This document shows, piece by piece, positions 11,150-24,480 of a DNA stretch of 64,000 nt. The stretch is from Przewalskia tangutica (taxonomy: Eukaryota; Streptophyta; Magnoliopsida; Solanales; Solanaceae), in contig CM056733.1 in assembly GCA_029844215.1 (NCBI GenBank), forward strand, positions 51,907,142-51,971,141, in the 5' to 3' direction. The notes under the pieces are model-generated. The model was not told the DNA's origin. It did no database searches and saw only the letters and a list, made by a program, of their open reading frames with translations. The position numbers and the translations under genes were made by a program. The first letter of the stretch is position 1; each line of letters starts with the position of its first letter.

Positions 11150-14100
11150 TGTCACGACCGATTCCGGCCCGTGATCGTGCCTACCCCGGCACCCTAGTGA
11201 TACAACATCGAGTAATCAGCGAACATAAACGATACAAGACATATTATGAAATATGAAACAATAACTGAGAAAACTTGCCTTTCTAAGATATATGTAAATA
11301 ACAACTTTTTCAACATGAACGCTTTAATCCTTTTACAAACCCCGCCACAACAAGCATTACTATGCACTTCTAAGAATGATATGACAACAATGGCGGGACA
11401 GGCCCCGCCAAACCCCCGAATGTAAACACTTACTACGACAGGACTATACCACCGATAAGCCTCCGAGAAACGGAGCTTCCCAAACGCCAAATCGTGACCC
11501 GAGAGCTAGGATCAACGATCGGTGTACCTCAACTCGCGGCATGAACGCAGCTTCAAGGAGGTCGATAACAGTACCGAGTATGTGAAACTAAAAATATCAG
11601 TAAATGAAATCATAATAGTCTATAAAGCAGAGACATGTATGATAAGCAAACTACGCTCACAACAAATAAGCAAATATGTCAAGTCGTGACTCACGCCTCA
11701 AAGTTATCACAATAAAACCGCACGGCAAGTACAAGGCATAGCCGACTACTAAGACCCACAGCATCAAAAATACCACAAATCGTATCCCGAGGTCTTTCTG
11801 CACCGCACTACATGATCGGTGCCGCCACTCGCCCACAATATCAATGCTGCGCTATCCTCGAACTCTCGCAGCCCGCATAGGTCACACACGGACCCGCATG
11901 AGGTATTCCTCGAATCATGGTCCTGCATCACCGAGGTATACCTCGCGATCGGGCGCAGCTAACCTCGGATCCGCCTAGGCTCCCGCAACCCGCATAGTCT
12001 CAAAAGACCGCATAGTCTCAACAGACCGCATGGAATCCCGCATCGTGCTAAACACCCGAATGATCAACTCGAGCTACCGCACTGCATAGTCACGAGGACC
12101 GTGATAGCCGAAAGACCGCATCGCGGTGGCAAGCCCTGTGATAATAAGTCAAAGGGTATGTGATACAATAATAGTATTAACGCTTAACGCTTAACAACGT
12201 AAGCACAACAAGAATGACCCTTACATCACGATCACACAAGATACTAACACACGTAGCATCCTAACATTTTCACTTATCACATCAACAAGAAAGTATTTAC
12301 AAGGCTATCTCAAACCAACACAATCAAGTTATTCACACAAGGTACTTTAAGCTAACAAGTTCGTATCTACACCTAATGTTCTTCTTACATTAAATCTTTT
12401 AATTGATCCGTTGCTTTCACATAAGTCACACAATACCCGTAGTATAAAATAGAGTGATCTTTTTAAATAAACTAAAACACTTACCTTTGTAAAATCAAGT
12501 AACAACATTATTTTCCAAACGCCCAAGTTTGCCTAATTTCAAATGTTCACGCTTTCTTATTTTAGAAAGGTTTCAGAGTTCATAGTCTTATTCATTTAAG
12601 AATATAATTCTCTTTAAACAACTGAGAAACATAAGTCTTATATGTGAGTAGGATATTCTTGTTTATAACAATCTTATTACAAAGCGTGATCTAGGAAATA
12701 TCATTTTGTCTCATCTTAGCTTCTATGCATGGAAGTTTCTACCGGTTTTAATAATACTTAATTAGTCAAAACATTTCCTTTATTAACGCTCGCAGTTGGT
12801 TTGTCGATACACATTCTCGATTTCAAATCAAGAAACATTCTTAAGCCGTTATACCTAACTTCTCATAAAGCTAGTATAACTCTTAAGTTTTTCAAAACCA
12901 AGTATTACTTCTTCTTTCAAAATGATTCAAAATCTTTTGAAATACTTCAAGTTCTTTATTAACACATAACAAGCCGCTTATAGTTCAAATCGCCACTTTT
13001 AAAGACCACAAGTATTTTTCTTACCAACATAAAGTCGTTATAACCAACTTCCCAAAAAGCCGTTATAACACTTTATGTTTAAATCAATCAAATATGTTTA
13101 GCACATGACGCTTACCGTACTACATAGTTCACACATATCATGCTAGAAGAGATAGGAAGAGGTTCACACACCTCGCGACGAGTATCGACTAATAGCAAAA
13201 CGCCCAAGTACTTCCAACCGCCGGCTACTCCTTGCCAAGTAGATCGCGCCACACGTAGTACTTCAACCTATAAGGCCACAAGGCGCTTATTAACATTTAG
13301 ATCTCATCGTAGAACATTCTACCAAAAATTCGCAAGACTCTCCTCCCGCAACAACAGAAATCTCCTCCTCTACCGAGGCCGCTACCAAGCCAACCAGGGG
13401 GTTATACGCCTAACCCTAACTGCACAATTCTACTCCACTGCACTACTACACAAGTTCACTGTAATACATTTCATGTAATTACAACAAGATTCTTCTTTAA
13501 ATTCAGCTTAAGTCGCAAGACATCGCTGTAAGTATTATTCAAAGCTTAAGTCAAAAGACATCACGATAACTACGCTCAGTTCTATATATAGTATACTTCA
13601 ACTATATATTCTAACAATATGTAATTTCCAATTACAATAGAGGACAAGATAATTACCTCGATAAGCCCATAATTATCCTAGTTTAAATGTCGATCCCGAG
13701 CAAGGTTTAGCTCTCGCTCAAGGCCCGACCCGCCTCCAACAACCCTTAGAAGTTCTAACCAACTTCTACTTATGACTTCAACTACGGTGAAGATTTTCCT
13801 TAGGGTTTGCCAGGATCACTAAGTATAATAGTATTTTCTGGCTTTTCAGATAGTATAACCTTAGAATACAACAAGGTATACTGCTAAGGTAATTGGGCAT
13901 TATAACAATACTTTTGAGAGTATTTCTACCAAGAGTGGGTATATTATACGAGAACAACACCACTAGGAGGGGGTGAAGTCTCGCCACAAGGCCACACAGG
14001 GGAGGGCTCTCGCCATGGGAGGAGGACGAGAACAACAACAAGAGAGGGGAGGATTTTAACACTTAGAGATTTGTGGAAAGGATGAAGAATTCATCAGCCG

Positions 14101-14511
14101 GAGAGGGTATTTATAGGTCATGGATGGCCAACCAAAGGCCAAGATTAAACCAAGTGTTAGGCAAGTGTAGGCTAGGATTTACTACACACAAATATCCTAC
14201 CAACCTCGACTTTAGCCAAGGCACAAAAACGTGCCTTACATAGGCCCATTTCGTCCAATCGACGATTTCAAGCCACCAATTGGAGGTGCCATGTCGCCTC
14301 CCGTTGGTCCAAAATGTTTCGCCTCTAAAAATCCGCAAAATACTAAATGACATAGCCGAAATTCCCTACGAAAGTCGTGGGAAACGCTTTCACTAAAAAT
14401 GACTCTAATCGGGTGTTGTGAACAAATTTAATTCGCCAAGCCACTTTGCCTACTCAAGGCTTTAAACTTTTATACGCACGCCTCACGCATATACTGAAAT
14501 ACGGTATAACA
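11150..14511 (-). repeat. Solo LTR K inside element B
   Basis: A single complete LTR of 3362 bp, beginning TGTCACGACCG and ending ACGGTATAACA. It has its own TATA-like site (14108-14115), a degraded U3 palindrome (14282-14301) and CCGCATAGTCTC-type repeats (about 11990-12060). There is no primer site or polypurine tract at its edges. The flanks are contiguous B interior: the left (CATAGCTAG) and right (AATGGAAG) flanks line up with the uninterrupted TAGCTATGGAAG of element I near 51146. A clean 5-bp duplication is not visible. A solo LTR normally arises by recombination between the two LTRs of a full copy. Confidence 0.8.
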
Positions 14512-15200
14512 AATGGAAGATGACGAACTACCCACCGATCCTCGTAGGTCGAGTCCTCCTACTAGACATCCTTTCGACACACGGCCCCGACGGCCGCCAA
14601 GAAACAAGTACCAACTACAAGACGACATTCCCGATGACGCTTGTCACACCGCGGAACCTAAGCTCGAGCTCACCAACTCCTGCATACCCCGAACGCTCAA
14701 CCCCGCGAGGACCACTCGCACCGTGGATGTGCATAATCTAATCCACGCGAGGTGACTCGCCAAAGTTACCAAAGGACCTTTGCCGCTCGCCTTCGCCCTC
14801 GTTAACCTGGCCGATCTTCACGCTTTCACCGCCGCATAAGCCCGCATACGTGCCATGCTCAAGCTTCAATCAAGAACTACTTGTACAACCTCTCGCTGAT
14901 ATTCATCAAGACTCGCAGACATCGGATACTCTCTCGTAGCCAAATCCATAGCTAGTAATGTGGTCGCCTTTCTTGCAATCTAAATTCATCGTTTCCCGGC
15001 CGGAACTGGCGTTCAAATATCATGGCCGCAGTAGGCACCGCCGCCGCTGCTAAACTCTCGGGGCTAGCGACGCCGCAGAACTCCCTAAATGGCACCACCC
15101 AGTGATGATTGGGCCTGTGCCCACGCAACCCTCTCGAACTCTACTGCAGCCTCCTACGCTTGCCCTCCGGTCGGTTGCCTTACACGGAGGCATAACGGTA
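14512..15200 (-). pseudogene. Element B gag remnant
   Basis: The minus-strand translation matches, in pieces, the gag of element I (51398-52273), with the start codon region near 15195 (the + strand CGGAGGCAT). Many indels break the frame, and several PstI-like or CAG/CTG positions present in I are shortened. Gag would form the virus-like particle. The part toward 14512 corresponds to the zinc-knuckle end of gag but no complete knuckle is readable. Confidence 0.65.
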
Positions 15201-15373
15201 AGGAAAGAAATACGTTAGAGGGTCCAACTTATAACACGGCTCTAAGGCACGATCTCGAGTGAGAAGAATGGAAACCAATCCTAAATATCCTATAGCCTCG
15301 ATTATTGGTGTAGTGCACAACACACCGATAATCAAGACTTCATCGATACGGTAGACACTTTCCGAGGATTAAT

Positions 15374-15386
15374 CGCTTCGATACCA
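15374..15386 (-). other. Primer binding site of element B (altered)
   Basis: The + strand reads CGCTTCGATACCA, against GCTCTGATACCA in F and C. The change removes a CAG/CTG trinucleotide. A primer site must pair with the tRNA, so either this copy was moved before the change or the sequence is misread here. Confidence 0.75.
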
Positions 15387-15390
15387 CTTT

Positions 15391-18300
15391 TGTCACGACC
15401 AACCTGCCCGTGGATCGTGCCTTACCCCGCACCCTAGTGATACAACATCGAGTAATCACGAACATAAGACGATAACATGAAATAACAAGAAGTATGAAAC
15501 AATAGTTCGAGAAACTTGCTTTACGGCATATATATATAAATCAATTTAAAACCGAATGCTACATCCCATTACAACTCTACCCACAACAAGATTACGCACT
15601 GAGAATGACATGATAACAATGGCGGACAGTGGCCCCGCCATACCCCAATGTAAGCACCTACCATGACAGGACTATACCATCGATAAGCCTCCGAGAAACG
15701 GAGCTTCCCAAACGCTGAATCGGACTCGAACTAGGATCAACGATCGTGTACCTCAACTCGCGCATTTAACGCACCTCGGGCGAGGTCAAGATAACAGTAC
15801 CAAGTATGAAATCAAAATATCAGAATGAAATCATAATAGTCTATAAAGCAGAGACATGTATGATAACCAAACTACGCTCACAATAAATAAGGCCATGTCA
15901 AGTCGTGGACTCATGCCTCAAAGTCATCACTCAAATATAACCACGGGTCTCATGCCCACAACATCGCCATGCCCGTGGAATACCTTCCTCACCGCCAGCC
16001 TATGATAGAAAAGTACCAAGGAATACACATTAACACCGTGTCCCACTGTGGTCCAAATAAAACAAGACAGGTAAGCACGAAGGCATAGCCGACTACTAAC
16101 ACCCACAAGCTAACAAGGTCATAAATCGTGTCATGATATCTGTCTGCATCACATGATCAAAGCCGTCACTACCCGCAGATCAAATGCGCGCGTAGCCCTC
16201 GAACTCTCCGTAGCTCAAGATAGGCCAACCTCATAGCCCGCATGAGGTATTCTCGATCGAGGGTAGCTACTCCCGCATCGCCCCGACTCGCAAATCGCAT
16301 GGCCACAAAGACCGCATGACCACAAGGGCCGCAAACTAACCCGAACTCCCGTAGTTCCGCATGGATCCTCGACCCGCATGCAGGTATTCTCGAATCACGG
16401 TCCTGCATCACTGAGTCTACCCCGCACGGAGGCGCCTTAACCTCCTAAACAAGTCAAGGTGAGTGGTACAATACCAACATAACTACCGAGAGTCAAAACA
16501 ACTTTAAGCACAACAAGGGAAACCCTTTACACAAAACATCACAAGATACTAACACACGTAGCATCCTAGCATGTTTACTTATCAAATCAACAAGAAAGTA
16601 TTACAAGGCTATCACAAACCAACACAATCAAGTTATACACACAAGGTACATTCTAATATATGATTAACAAGATCGGGTATCTATTCCCAAAGTACTTCAT
16701 ACATTATCTTTTAAAAGATACGTTACGTTTACAAAAGTCACACAATACCCGTAGTATATGAAAATAGAGTGATTATCTTTCAAGTAAATCAAAACACTTC
16801 TCTTCAGAAATCAAGTAACAACATTCTTTTCCAAATGTTTCAAGTTTGCCTAATTTCAATTACTCAAGTTTCTCATTTTCAAAGGTTTCAGAGTTCATAA
16901 TTTTAATCACTTAATGATATAATTCTCCTTTAAAAGCAATTTGAGAAACATATGTCTGATACGTGAGTAGGTTATTCATGTTTATAACAATCTTATTTAA
17001 GAAGCCATGATCTAGGAAATGTAACATCATTTTGTCTCATCTTAGTTTCTATGCAGATGGAAGTTTCTACTGGTTTTACTAATACATTATTAGTCAAAAC
17101 ATTTCCCTTTTATTAAGCTACGTGGTTTGTTCGATACTTATTCGATTTCCAAATCAAGAAACATTATTGCTTTTATAATCAAGTACTCATTACTCGCGAA
17201 TGAGGTTTTACAACATTTTTAACAAAATGTTAATTACCAAGTAAAACAAGTTAAGTCTCTTATCTTTAAGATTAAGCCTCTTAACTTTTAAAATCAGTAA
17301 ACCATTCTCTTTACCTCTCTTAAAACGTTATACCTAACTTCCCATAAAGCTAGTATAACACTTTATTATCACACATCAAGTCGCTACCTTTAAAACCACA
17401 AAGCATTTTACACATGTACATCTACCGTACTACTTAGTTATACACATATCATGCTAGAAAAGGTAGGAAGAGGTTCACATACCTCGCGACGATTATCGAC
17501 TAATAGCAAAACGCCCAAGTACCTCAAACCGCTTCGCTACTCCTAAGCCAAGTAGATCGCGCCACGCATGGTACTTCAACCTATAAGGCCACAAGGCGCT
17601 TATTAACATCTGTGTCTAATCGTAGAACATTCTACGTAAAATTCGCAAAGACTCTCCCCGCAAATCGCAGAAATCTCCTCTCTATCGAGGCCGCCATCAA
17701 GCCAACCGTGGGGTTTATACATCTAACCTGACGTACAATTCTACTTCACAAGAATGTTACACAAGTTCATCGTAATACGCCCCATGTAATTACGCTCGCT
17801 TCTCTTTCTTTATATTCAGCTTAAGTCAAAAGACATTGCCGCAAAGCTAGGTTCATTCTATATATAGTATACTTCAACTATATAATCTACAACATGTAAT
17901 TTCCAATTACAATAAGGGACAAGATATTACCTCGATAAGCCCAAAATTATCCTAGTTTAATGTCGCTCCCGAGCAACGCTTAGCTCCAACTCCGCGCTCC
18001 AACCCGCCTCCAAACCACCCTTAGAAGTTCTAACTAACTTCTACTTAATACTCCAACTATCTATGGAGATTTTCCTGTGGTTTCGCTTTTTGGATCGACG
18101 GAAGTATAATAGTATTTCTGGGCTTTTCGTATAAGTGTTACCTTGGAATACTACAAGGTATAAGGCTAAGGTAATTTGGGTATAGTAACAATACTTGAAG
18201 AGTATTTCTACCAAGAGGGGGGTTTATTCTACGAGAACAACAAGGCAAGTGGTACCCTACTACCAACCCTAGCGAAGTGGGTCTCGCCACACCACAAGGA

Positions 18301-18691
18301 GTGGTGCTACTCTCACTGGGGGCCTCACGAGAACGGGGGAGGGCTTTCAAGACTTAAGGAAGTGAGGAGTGGATGAAGAAAGCTTCACAAAGGGAGGGGT
18401 ATTTATAGGGAAATCAAGGGTCAAGATCTAGCCAAGTGGGGGGCAAGTGGAGGGCCAAGATATGCCCAAGTGCCCCCTAGACCCTACTCCTTAAAACCCT
18501 CACAAATATCTACACAAATATCTACCATCAACTTGCCCACTTGACACCCCAATCGTCCAAGCCATTACCGCCCCACACTCCACCAACTTGAGGGTGACAA
18601 GTGTCGCCCTCTCGTTGGTCCAAAATATTTCGTCTTCCGGAAAAATCCGCAAAAATACTAAATGACATAGCCGTAATTTACCCTCCGCAAG
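15391..18691 (-). repeat. 5' LTR of element B, first piece
   Basis: It begins TGTCACGACC next to the primer site and runs in parallel with the 3' LTR of B until 18691, where element C is inserted. The LTR text resumes after C at 28336. The U3 palindrome at 18590-18611 matches that at 9184-9205 of the partner LTR. The last five bases, gcaag (18687-18691), are the target duplicated by C. Confidence 0.9.
18400..18407 (-). promoter_or_regulatory. TATA box candidate in B 5' LTR
   Basis: TATTTATA on the + strand is TATAAATA in sense. The equivalent octamer lies at the same LTR position in B 3', C, G, I and K, always followed in sense by a C-rich stretch and then GAAGACTT or a similar string. This is the likely LTR promoter. 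C now separates it from the upstream part of U3. Confidence 0.65.
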
Positions 18692-21081
18692 TGTCACGAC
18701 CCGTCCGGGGCCCGTGACTGGTGCCTTACCCGGGCACCCAAGTAGTCATACATCAGAGATAATCAGCGGAATATAAAACAAGACATGAAATAATTGTAAA
18801 TGATACACAGTTTCTGAGAAAAGGGTTGCCTTTCGGCATATATATAAATAACCCAAGTTTTGCAGTTATATCCCAAATGTACAATAGGACTACAGCACTT
18901 AAGAAGTAACAACTATGGACAGGCCCCGCCATACCCCGAATGTACAAACTATCTACAATACAGGAGATCATACCAAAAGTAGAGCCTCCTATAGATGGAG
19001 CTCCCGACACCAATGCAAAGAGATCCTAAGGATGTGGATCTAGCACTGCTTGCCCTTACTGCATTGAACGCACTTCAAGGAGGTCGATAACAGTACTAAG
19101 TATGCGAAACTGTAAGTACTTAAATGAAAACATATCATTTTAAAATCGTTTACATATATACGTATGAAACAACCAAGGTAAATCGCACATACCACATCAT
19201 AAACAAGAGCAACAATGGGTAAATCGTAATGTCTTTTCTAGGTCGCGAATGATCGGGCAGGCCAATTGCCCGTAGTATCACCATGCAAGCCTAATCTCGA
19301 CTCGTAGTCCGCATAAAGGCCACTCACATAAGCCCGCATAGGTATATAACCCCGCATCGAGGTAGCTACTCTCGCATCGCCCCGACTCGTAGTCCGCATG
19401 GCCACATGGACCGCATGAGGTATAACCCCGCATCACTAACTCGAACTCCCGTAGCTCGCATAGGTCCCCGACCCGCATGAGGTATTCTCGAATCACGGTC
19501 CTGCATCACCGAGTCTACCCCGCGTCGGAGGCGCTTAACCCCTGAATATGTCAAGAGGTGAGTGATATTATACTAACATAACAGCTTATCGTTAAACAAC
19601 ATAAGCACAACAAGAATACTCTCTTATACAAACGTTACAAGACACTAACACACATAGCATCATATCATGTCTACTTATCAAACCATCTTATTATTCTTTT
19701 CACAAATCAATATAAGTCTGTTATAAACACATAGGCAAACCGTTTCTTTTATCAAGCTTAAGTGGTTATACCCAACTTCCCATAAAGCTAGTATAACTCT
19801 TAAGCTTCTGTTTAAAAACCAATTAGTACTCTTCTGTTTAAAAATGATTCAGTAATCTTTTGAAATGCTTTCAGATCCTTATTATTCAGGCTTAAGTCGC
19901 AAGACATTGCCGTAAGTATTATTCAGGCTTAAGTCAAAAGACATTGCCGTAAGTATTATTCGCTTAACACGCGTACGCCTACCGTACTATATATATTTTA
20001 AAATATCATGCTTTAGGAAGAATCACATACCTTCTCAAATAAAACCACCGCCAAGTCAATATGTCGCGCAGAGAAATCAACCTATAATAGTCGACACGCC
20101 TATCAACGCTCGCACTACTCAAAACAATTCAAGCGAGGGTTCTCTATCCTACGGAAAATTGGCAGACTTCCCTACCCGTGAGCTACTCAAGTCTCATCGT
20201 GAAAACAAATTCTAAGTAAGTACGCTTGATTATTCTTCTTTAAACCCTTCTACGTGATAACACCAATTCTATTCTTTAATATCCTTCTAAGTATTTAATA
20301 CTTATTCTTATACTACAACAAGAAGTATTCTCTAATTCAAAAGAGGGTTAGGATTATTTACCTCGGTAAGCCCAATAATATCCTAGATAAAGTCGATCCG
20401 AGCAAGGCTTAGCTCCTAAGTTGTACGCCCGATAGCTCCAAGGAAACCTTAAGTTCTTTACAACTTCTACAAGTACTAAAGGATTTGGGCTAGGTATTTT
20501 GGGCATTATAACAATACTAGAAGGCAACTTTTCTACCAAGGAAGGGGGTAGTGTTTCACTAGGCTTCTTTTTAGAGAGGGGTATTTGGCCAAGACTTCAC
20601 AAGGAGGATAAGTGAGGCTTAGGACGATGGCTCACAAGCGGGAGGATGATTTAGGCTTGGAAATTTGTGATGAATAAGTCTTCAAAGAGAGGGTATTTAT
20701 AGGGAAACCAAGGGCCAAGATCAAGCCAAGGGGCAAGTGGAGGCCAAGATTTGCCCAAGTGCCCCTAACCTACTCCTCAAATCACTCCACAAACAAAGGT
20801 CCATGTTCTATGCCCTAAAACCTCCCAATCGCCCAAGGCAAAAGGCCACTGTTGCCCACTGAGGTGACAAGTGTCACCCTCTCGTTGGTCCAAAAGGTTC
20901 CGCCGCCTAAAAATCCGCAAAATTAGAAATGGCATAGCCGGAATTTATCCTACGCGAGTTGTGTAAAACGCTTCGTCGAAACGATTCTGTGAGGGTTGTG
21001 CCCAAAAACGTGCCATGCCTAAACTTTAAGGCCAAACTTTTAGACGCACTCGCGCACATACTCCGTAAATACGGTATAACA
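18692..21081 (-). repeat. 3' LTR of element C
   Basis: It begins TGTCACGACCCGTCC and ends ACGGTATAACA. It has a TATA-like site (20694-20701) and the U3 palindrome (20861-20881, one arm short by a base). Against the partner LTR the main differences are short indels such as TTGCAGTT versus TTGCGCTT (about 18859 versus 26087) and GGGGTATAAC versus GGTATAAC at the end, not scattered transitions. Confidence 0.9.
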
Positions 21082-21092
21082 TTCTCCTCCTT
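21082..21092 (-). other. Polypurine tract of element C
   Basis: The + strand TTCTCCTCCTT gives AAGGAGGAGAA in sense, beside the LTR. G has the same version of the tract. Confidence 0.85.
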
Positions 21093-21239
21093 AGAAACAT
21101 TCGTCCCGAATGTTCCTTCCCAAGACGATTAACGATAAGATTCTTCATAACTTAAATAGCAAATGCCACACGCCACGTAACAACACTTAGGCATAAACGA
21201 TAATGAAGATTTACAAGTAGGAAAGTGAATTACCCGGAG

Positions 21240-21370
21240 GTGTGGGAATAGGTGAGGATACTGCCTCATGTCCTCTCGCCTTCCCACGCCATCTCCTCCT
21301 CGAGCTCGCTCCGCCACAAGACTTTGACGGCCACGCCCTTCGTCCGCAGACGCCTAACTCGACGATCGAT
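21240..21370 (-). pseudogene. Element C chromodomain
   Basis: In sense the translation reads VAVKVLWRSELEEEMAWE followed by GERT and a stop. That is the second half of a chromodomain, with the aromatic W residues expected, and the first part (RRLRTKG) precedes it after a frame change. Chromovirus integrases carry this domain at the C terminus, where it contacts histone marks. The finding places C, and by LTR likeness the whole group, in the chromovirus branch. Confidence 0.75.
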
Positions 21371-22490
21371 TATCGCGCATGGGAATCTCTCATACGATAA
21401 CCCCCTCACACCAGACATCGCCAACGGTGTACCTTAGACGGATCCTCGATACATCTCTCAAAGAAAGATACGTGAAAACCGGATGCACCTCCAGACGGAC
21501 AGATCTAACTCATAGCAACCTTGCCTACCTTGGATAATCAAACGCCCAATGTACTTGCCGAAGTTTCCCTTCTTCCGAATCTCATCACACCTTCATGGGT
21601 GACACCTTTAGAAAACCCAATCATAAACCTCGAACCTGGATGCCGACGACGATGATCTCGCATACGACTTGCCGACTCGAGCCGCCAAGAACCTCTCCCG
21701 ATAAGCTTCACCTTATCCATCGCTCGCCGCACCAAATCGTCCTACTAATCGCACTCGCCCACATCGAACCAACCTATAGGCGATCCGCACTTCTCATACA
21801 AGGCCTCATAAGGCGCCATCCAATACTCGAGTGGTAGCTATTATTGTACGCAAACTCAACTAGAGGCAAATGATCCTCCCAATACCCTCGAAAGTCGATA
21901 ACACAGCTCGCAGATATCCTCTGAGTCCGGATAAGGCGCCTCGCCCGTCTGTCTGCGTGGATGGAATGCGACTGTGCTCACCAAGGCCCCTAAACCCTCT
22001 CGAAAGACTCTGCTTAGCCGAACCGGGCTCTCTATCCGATATGATCGAAATAGGGACTCATGCACCGACGATCTCTGATATATAGTCCGCATAATCCTCA
22101 CCAAAAGTCGCCCGACGGAAGAAAGTGGGCTGATTTCGCCACCGCCGACGATAACCCATATAGAATCATGTCTCCTCCGAGTGCGAGGTAATCCCGTGTC
22201 AAGTCTATGTTGATCACCTCCCACTTCCGTGTCGGGATCTCTATCGCTCAGAATAAAACCACCGTGCCTCGTGCTCTACCTTCACCGCCGACAACACGGC
22301 ACCGAGCTACGAACTCGCAACGCCCTCTTCAAGCCATCCCACCAATACACGTATCTAAGGTCGTGGTACATCTTGGTCGACTCGACGGATAGAGAAACGC
22401 TACCGCGTGCTTCCCAAGAACTCGCCAAGTCCTCAAACATCCGGAACACACAACTCGCCTCAAACCTCAAGACCCCATCGTGCTATCTCA
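21371..22490 (-). pseudogene. Element C integrase (frameshifted)
   Basis: Pieces in three frames reproduce the integrase in order. The zinc-finger part is around 22300-22470 (TKMYHDLRYVYWWDGLKR). The core is around 21980-22210 (DTGLPRTRRRHDSIWVIV, then a shifted segment with the FHP turn). The C-terminal part is around 21540-21800 (MDKVKLI, MRFGRR). The gaps correspond to short missing strings, often where A has CAG, CTG or a GG/CC run. Integrase would insert the cDNA; this copy cannot be translated as read. Confidence 0.75.
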
Positions 22491-22639
22491 AAAGGACCCT
22501 TGCCTCACGAAGAGTCAGACACGATAACGTGTCAAAATCGATCTCGAATCGTTGCCTCTTCACCTCTCGACGATGGAAGACTCGCAACCTCACGAACTCA
22601 ACCCCATCGCTATCGTAATCAATCAAACGGACACCAAGG

Positions 22640-23110
22640 CTCGCTAATCGATGCAAATCACGAACCATGTCCCTCCTCTCTACCGCACATCCGATAGGCT
22701 CCCATCGACCTACGACTAAGAGCATTCGCCACAACATTGGCTTTGCCCGTGGTACAGATATCAACATCGTAATCCTTAAGCAACTCTAACCACCGCCTCG
22801 CCGTAAGTTCACTTCCTCTCGTCAAGATATACCGAGGCTCTTGTGGTCTCAGATAAATATCCACGAACCCCATACAAGTAGTGCCTCCGGATCTTCAAGG
22901 CGAATCACCGCCGCTAACTCCAAATCACGCGGGTAGTTCTCTCGTGTTTCTTCACCGCCGGATGCATACGCTATAACCTTGCCCTCGCCGCATCAACACA
23001 CATCCCAACCCGATGCCCGACGATCACAATACACAACATAACCGTCGACCTCTCGAAGAGTAAGAACGGGCGCCGCCGCCTCTTTCATCAATCGAAACCT
23101 CGCCACAAGC
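22640..23110 (-). pseudogene. Element C RNase H (frameshifted)
   Basis: The translation shows TARRWLELLKDYDVDI and KANVVANALSRRSMG, matching the RNase H-to-integrase linker of A. The DALSR stretch of A reads NALSR here, which replaces the last catalytic acid. The upstream part (DASG region near 23020) is present in another frame. Confidence 0.75.
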
Positions 23111-23239
23111 ATCACCATCAAACTTGGCCGCTTCGAGTCACCCTAGTCAACGGTGCAGATAAGCAAACTTCTACGAACCGATAATAACCTCCAAGGCCCG
23201 TAAATCGCGAACTCTCGCGGAGTAGAGTTCAGGCCAACT

Positions 23240-24060
23240 CGATCGCTTCGATCTTGGCCGTATCTACCAATGCCATCACCACAATATGCCCAAGAAAAGC
23301 CACCAAGTCAACCAAAACTCACATTTGGAAAACTTGGCGCATAATCGCTGGTCCCGAGAATCACAAGACACCTCAAACGTTCCGCATGCCTCGCTTCCGA
23401 GCGAGAATAAACCAAGATATCATCAATGAACACTATCACAAACGTGTCCAAATATGGTTTGAACACTCGCTCATCAAATCCATGAATACCACGAGCATCG
23501 TCAACCCAAAAGACATGACCGAACTCATAATGCCCGCACGTCCGAATGCACTAGGACATCCACCTCTCGACTCGCACTGATGATAGCCCGACCGTAGATC
23601 AATCTTGAGAAACATCTCGCACTCGCAACCGTCGAACAAATCATCAATCCCGGGAAGGGTATCTGTTTAATGGTCACCTTGTTCACCGCTTGTAATCAAC
23701 ACACATGCGCAGCCGCCCCGCCCTTCTTCTTCACGAACAATACCGCGCCTCTGGAGAAACACTAGGCCCGATGAAGCCCTTCTCCAAAGAAATCCCTGCT
23801 GATCCTTCAACTCTCTCAACTCGGCAGTGCCATTCTCAGTATGGCGGAATGGAAATAGCCGAGTGTCCGCAACACATCTATACAAAACTCGATCTCCTCT
23901 CGTGAGGATACCCGGAGGTCGTCTGAAACACGCCCGGGAACTCTCTCGACTACCGAATCGATCAAAATCGCATTGCAGCCTCGATCAAACACCCGAACGA
24001 GATGGTAGATATACCCTTCTCGCACCATCTTCCTAGCCTCGAGGTAGGAAATAAACCTAC
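23240..24060 (-). pseudogene. Element C reverse transcriptase (frameshifted)
   Basis: Recognisable pieces in sense order are the EEIEFCIDVL region (about 23890), KIDLRSGYHQ (about 23600), and VMSFGLT with VFMDLM (about 23470-23520). The FIDDI catalytic region is near 23420, and the thumb is near 23240-23330. Frames change every 50-150 bp. RT copies the RNA genome to DNA in the particle. Confidence 0.75.
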
Positions 24061-24480
24061 CCATCGGCGATAACGCGTTCTCCCACTCCACAACCGCCCT
24101 CAGAAACCGGAACTGCATTTACTTCTCTCGCAGCCTACATTGGCGTAGCAAGAAGCTAGCCAATCCATCCCCATGATCACGCCGGTCAATCATCTCCAAC
24201 TCTATCAAGTCGGCCAGGTCCGACGATCAGAATGGTCACAAGACAAGCCCTATATACCCGCCGAGCTACCACCGAATCACCCATCGCGTAGCTACTCGAA
24301 AGCGGTCTATGGACTCGTGCTCTATCCTCATCCTACTAGCAACAAGTGGAGATATATAGACAGAGTAGAACTCGGATCTATCAAAGCATACACATCAAAC
24401 CTGAACCGATAAGGTACTGTGACGACATCAAAGCGAGGCCTTCGATCACGCTTACCGGACAAAGCATAAACGCGCTTCGA
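24061..24480 (-). pseudogene. Element C protease region and link to RT
   Basis: The translation contains LEARKMVREGYIYHLVRV, matching the conserved link between aspartic protease and RT in this clade (KARKMIRKGY-like). Upstream pieces resemble the protease body, but the catalytic D-S/T-G triad could not be placed with confidence because of frame changes. Confidence 0.55.
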
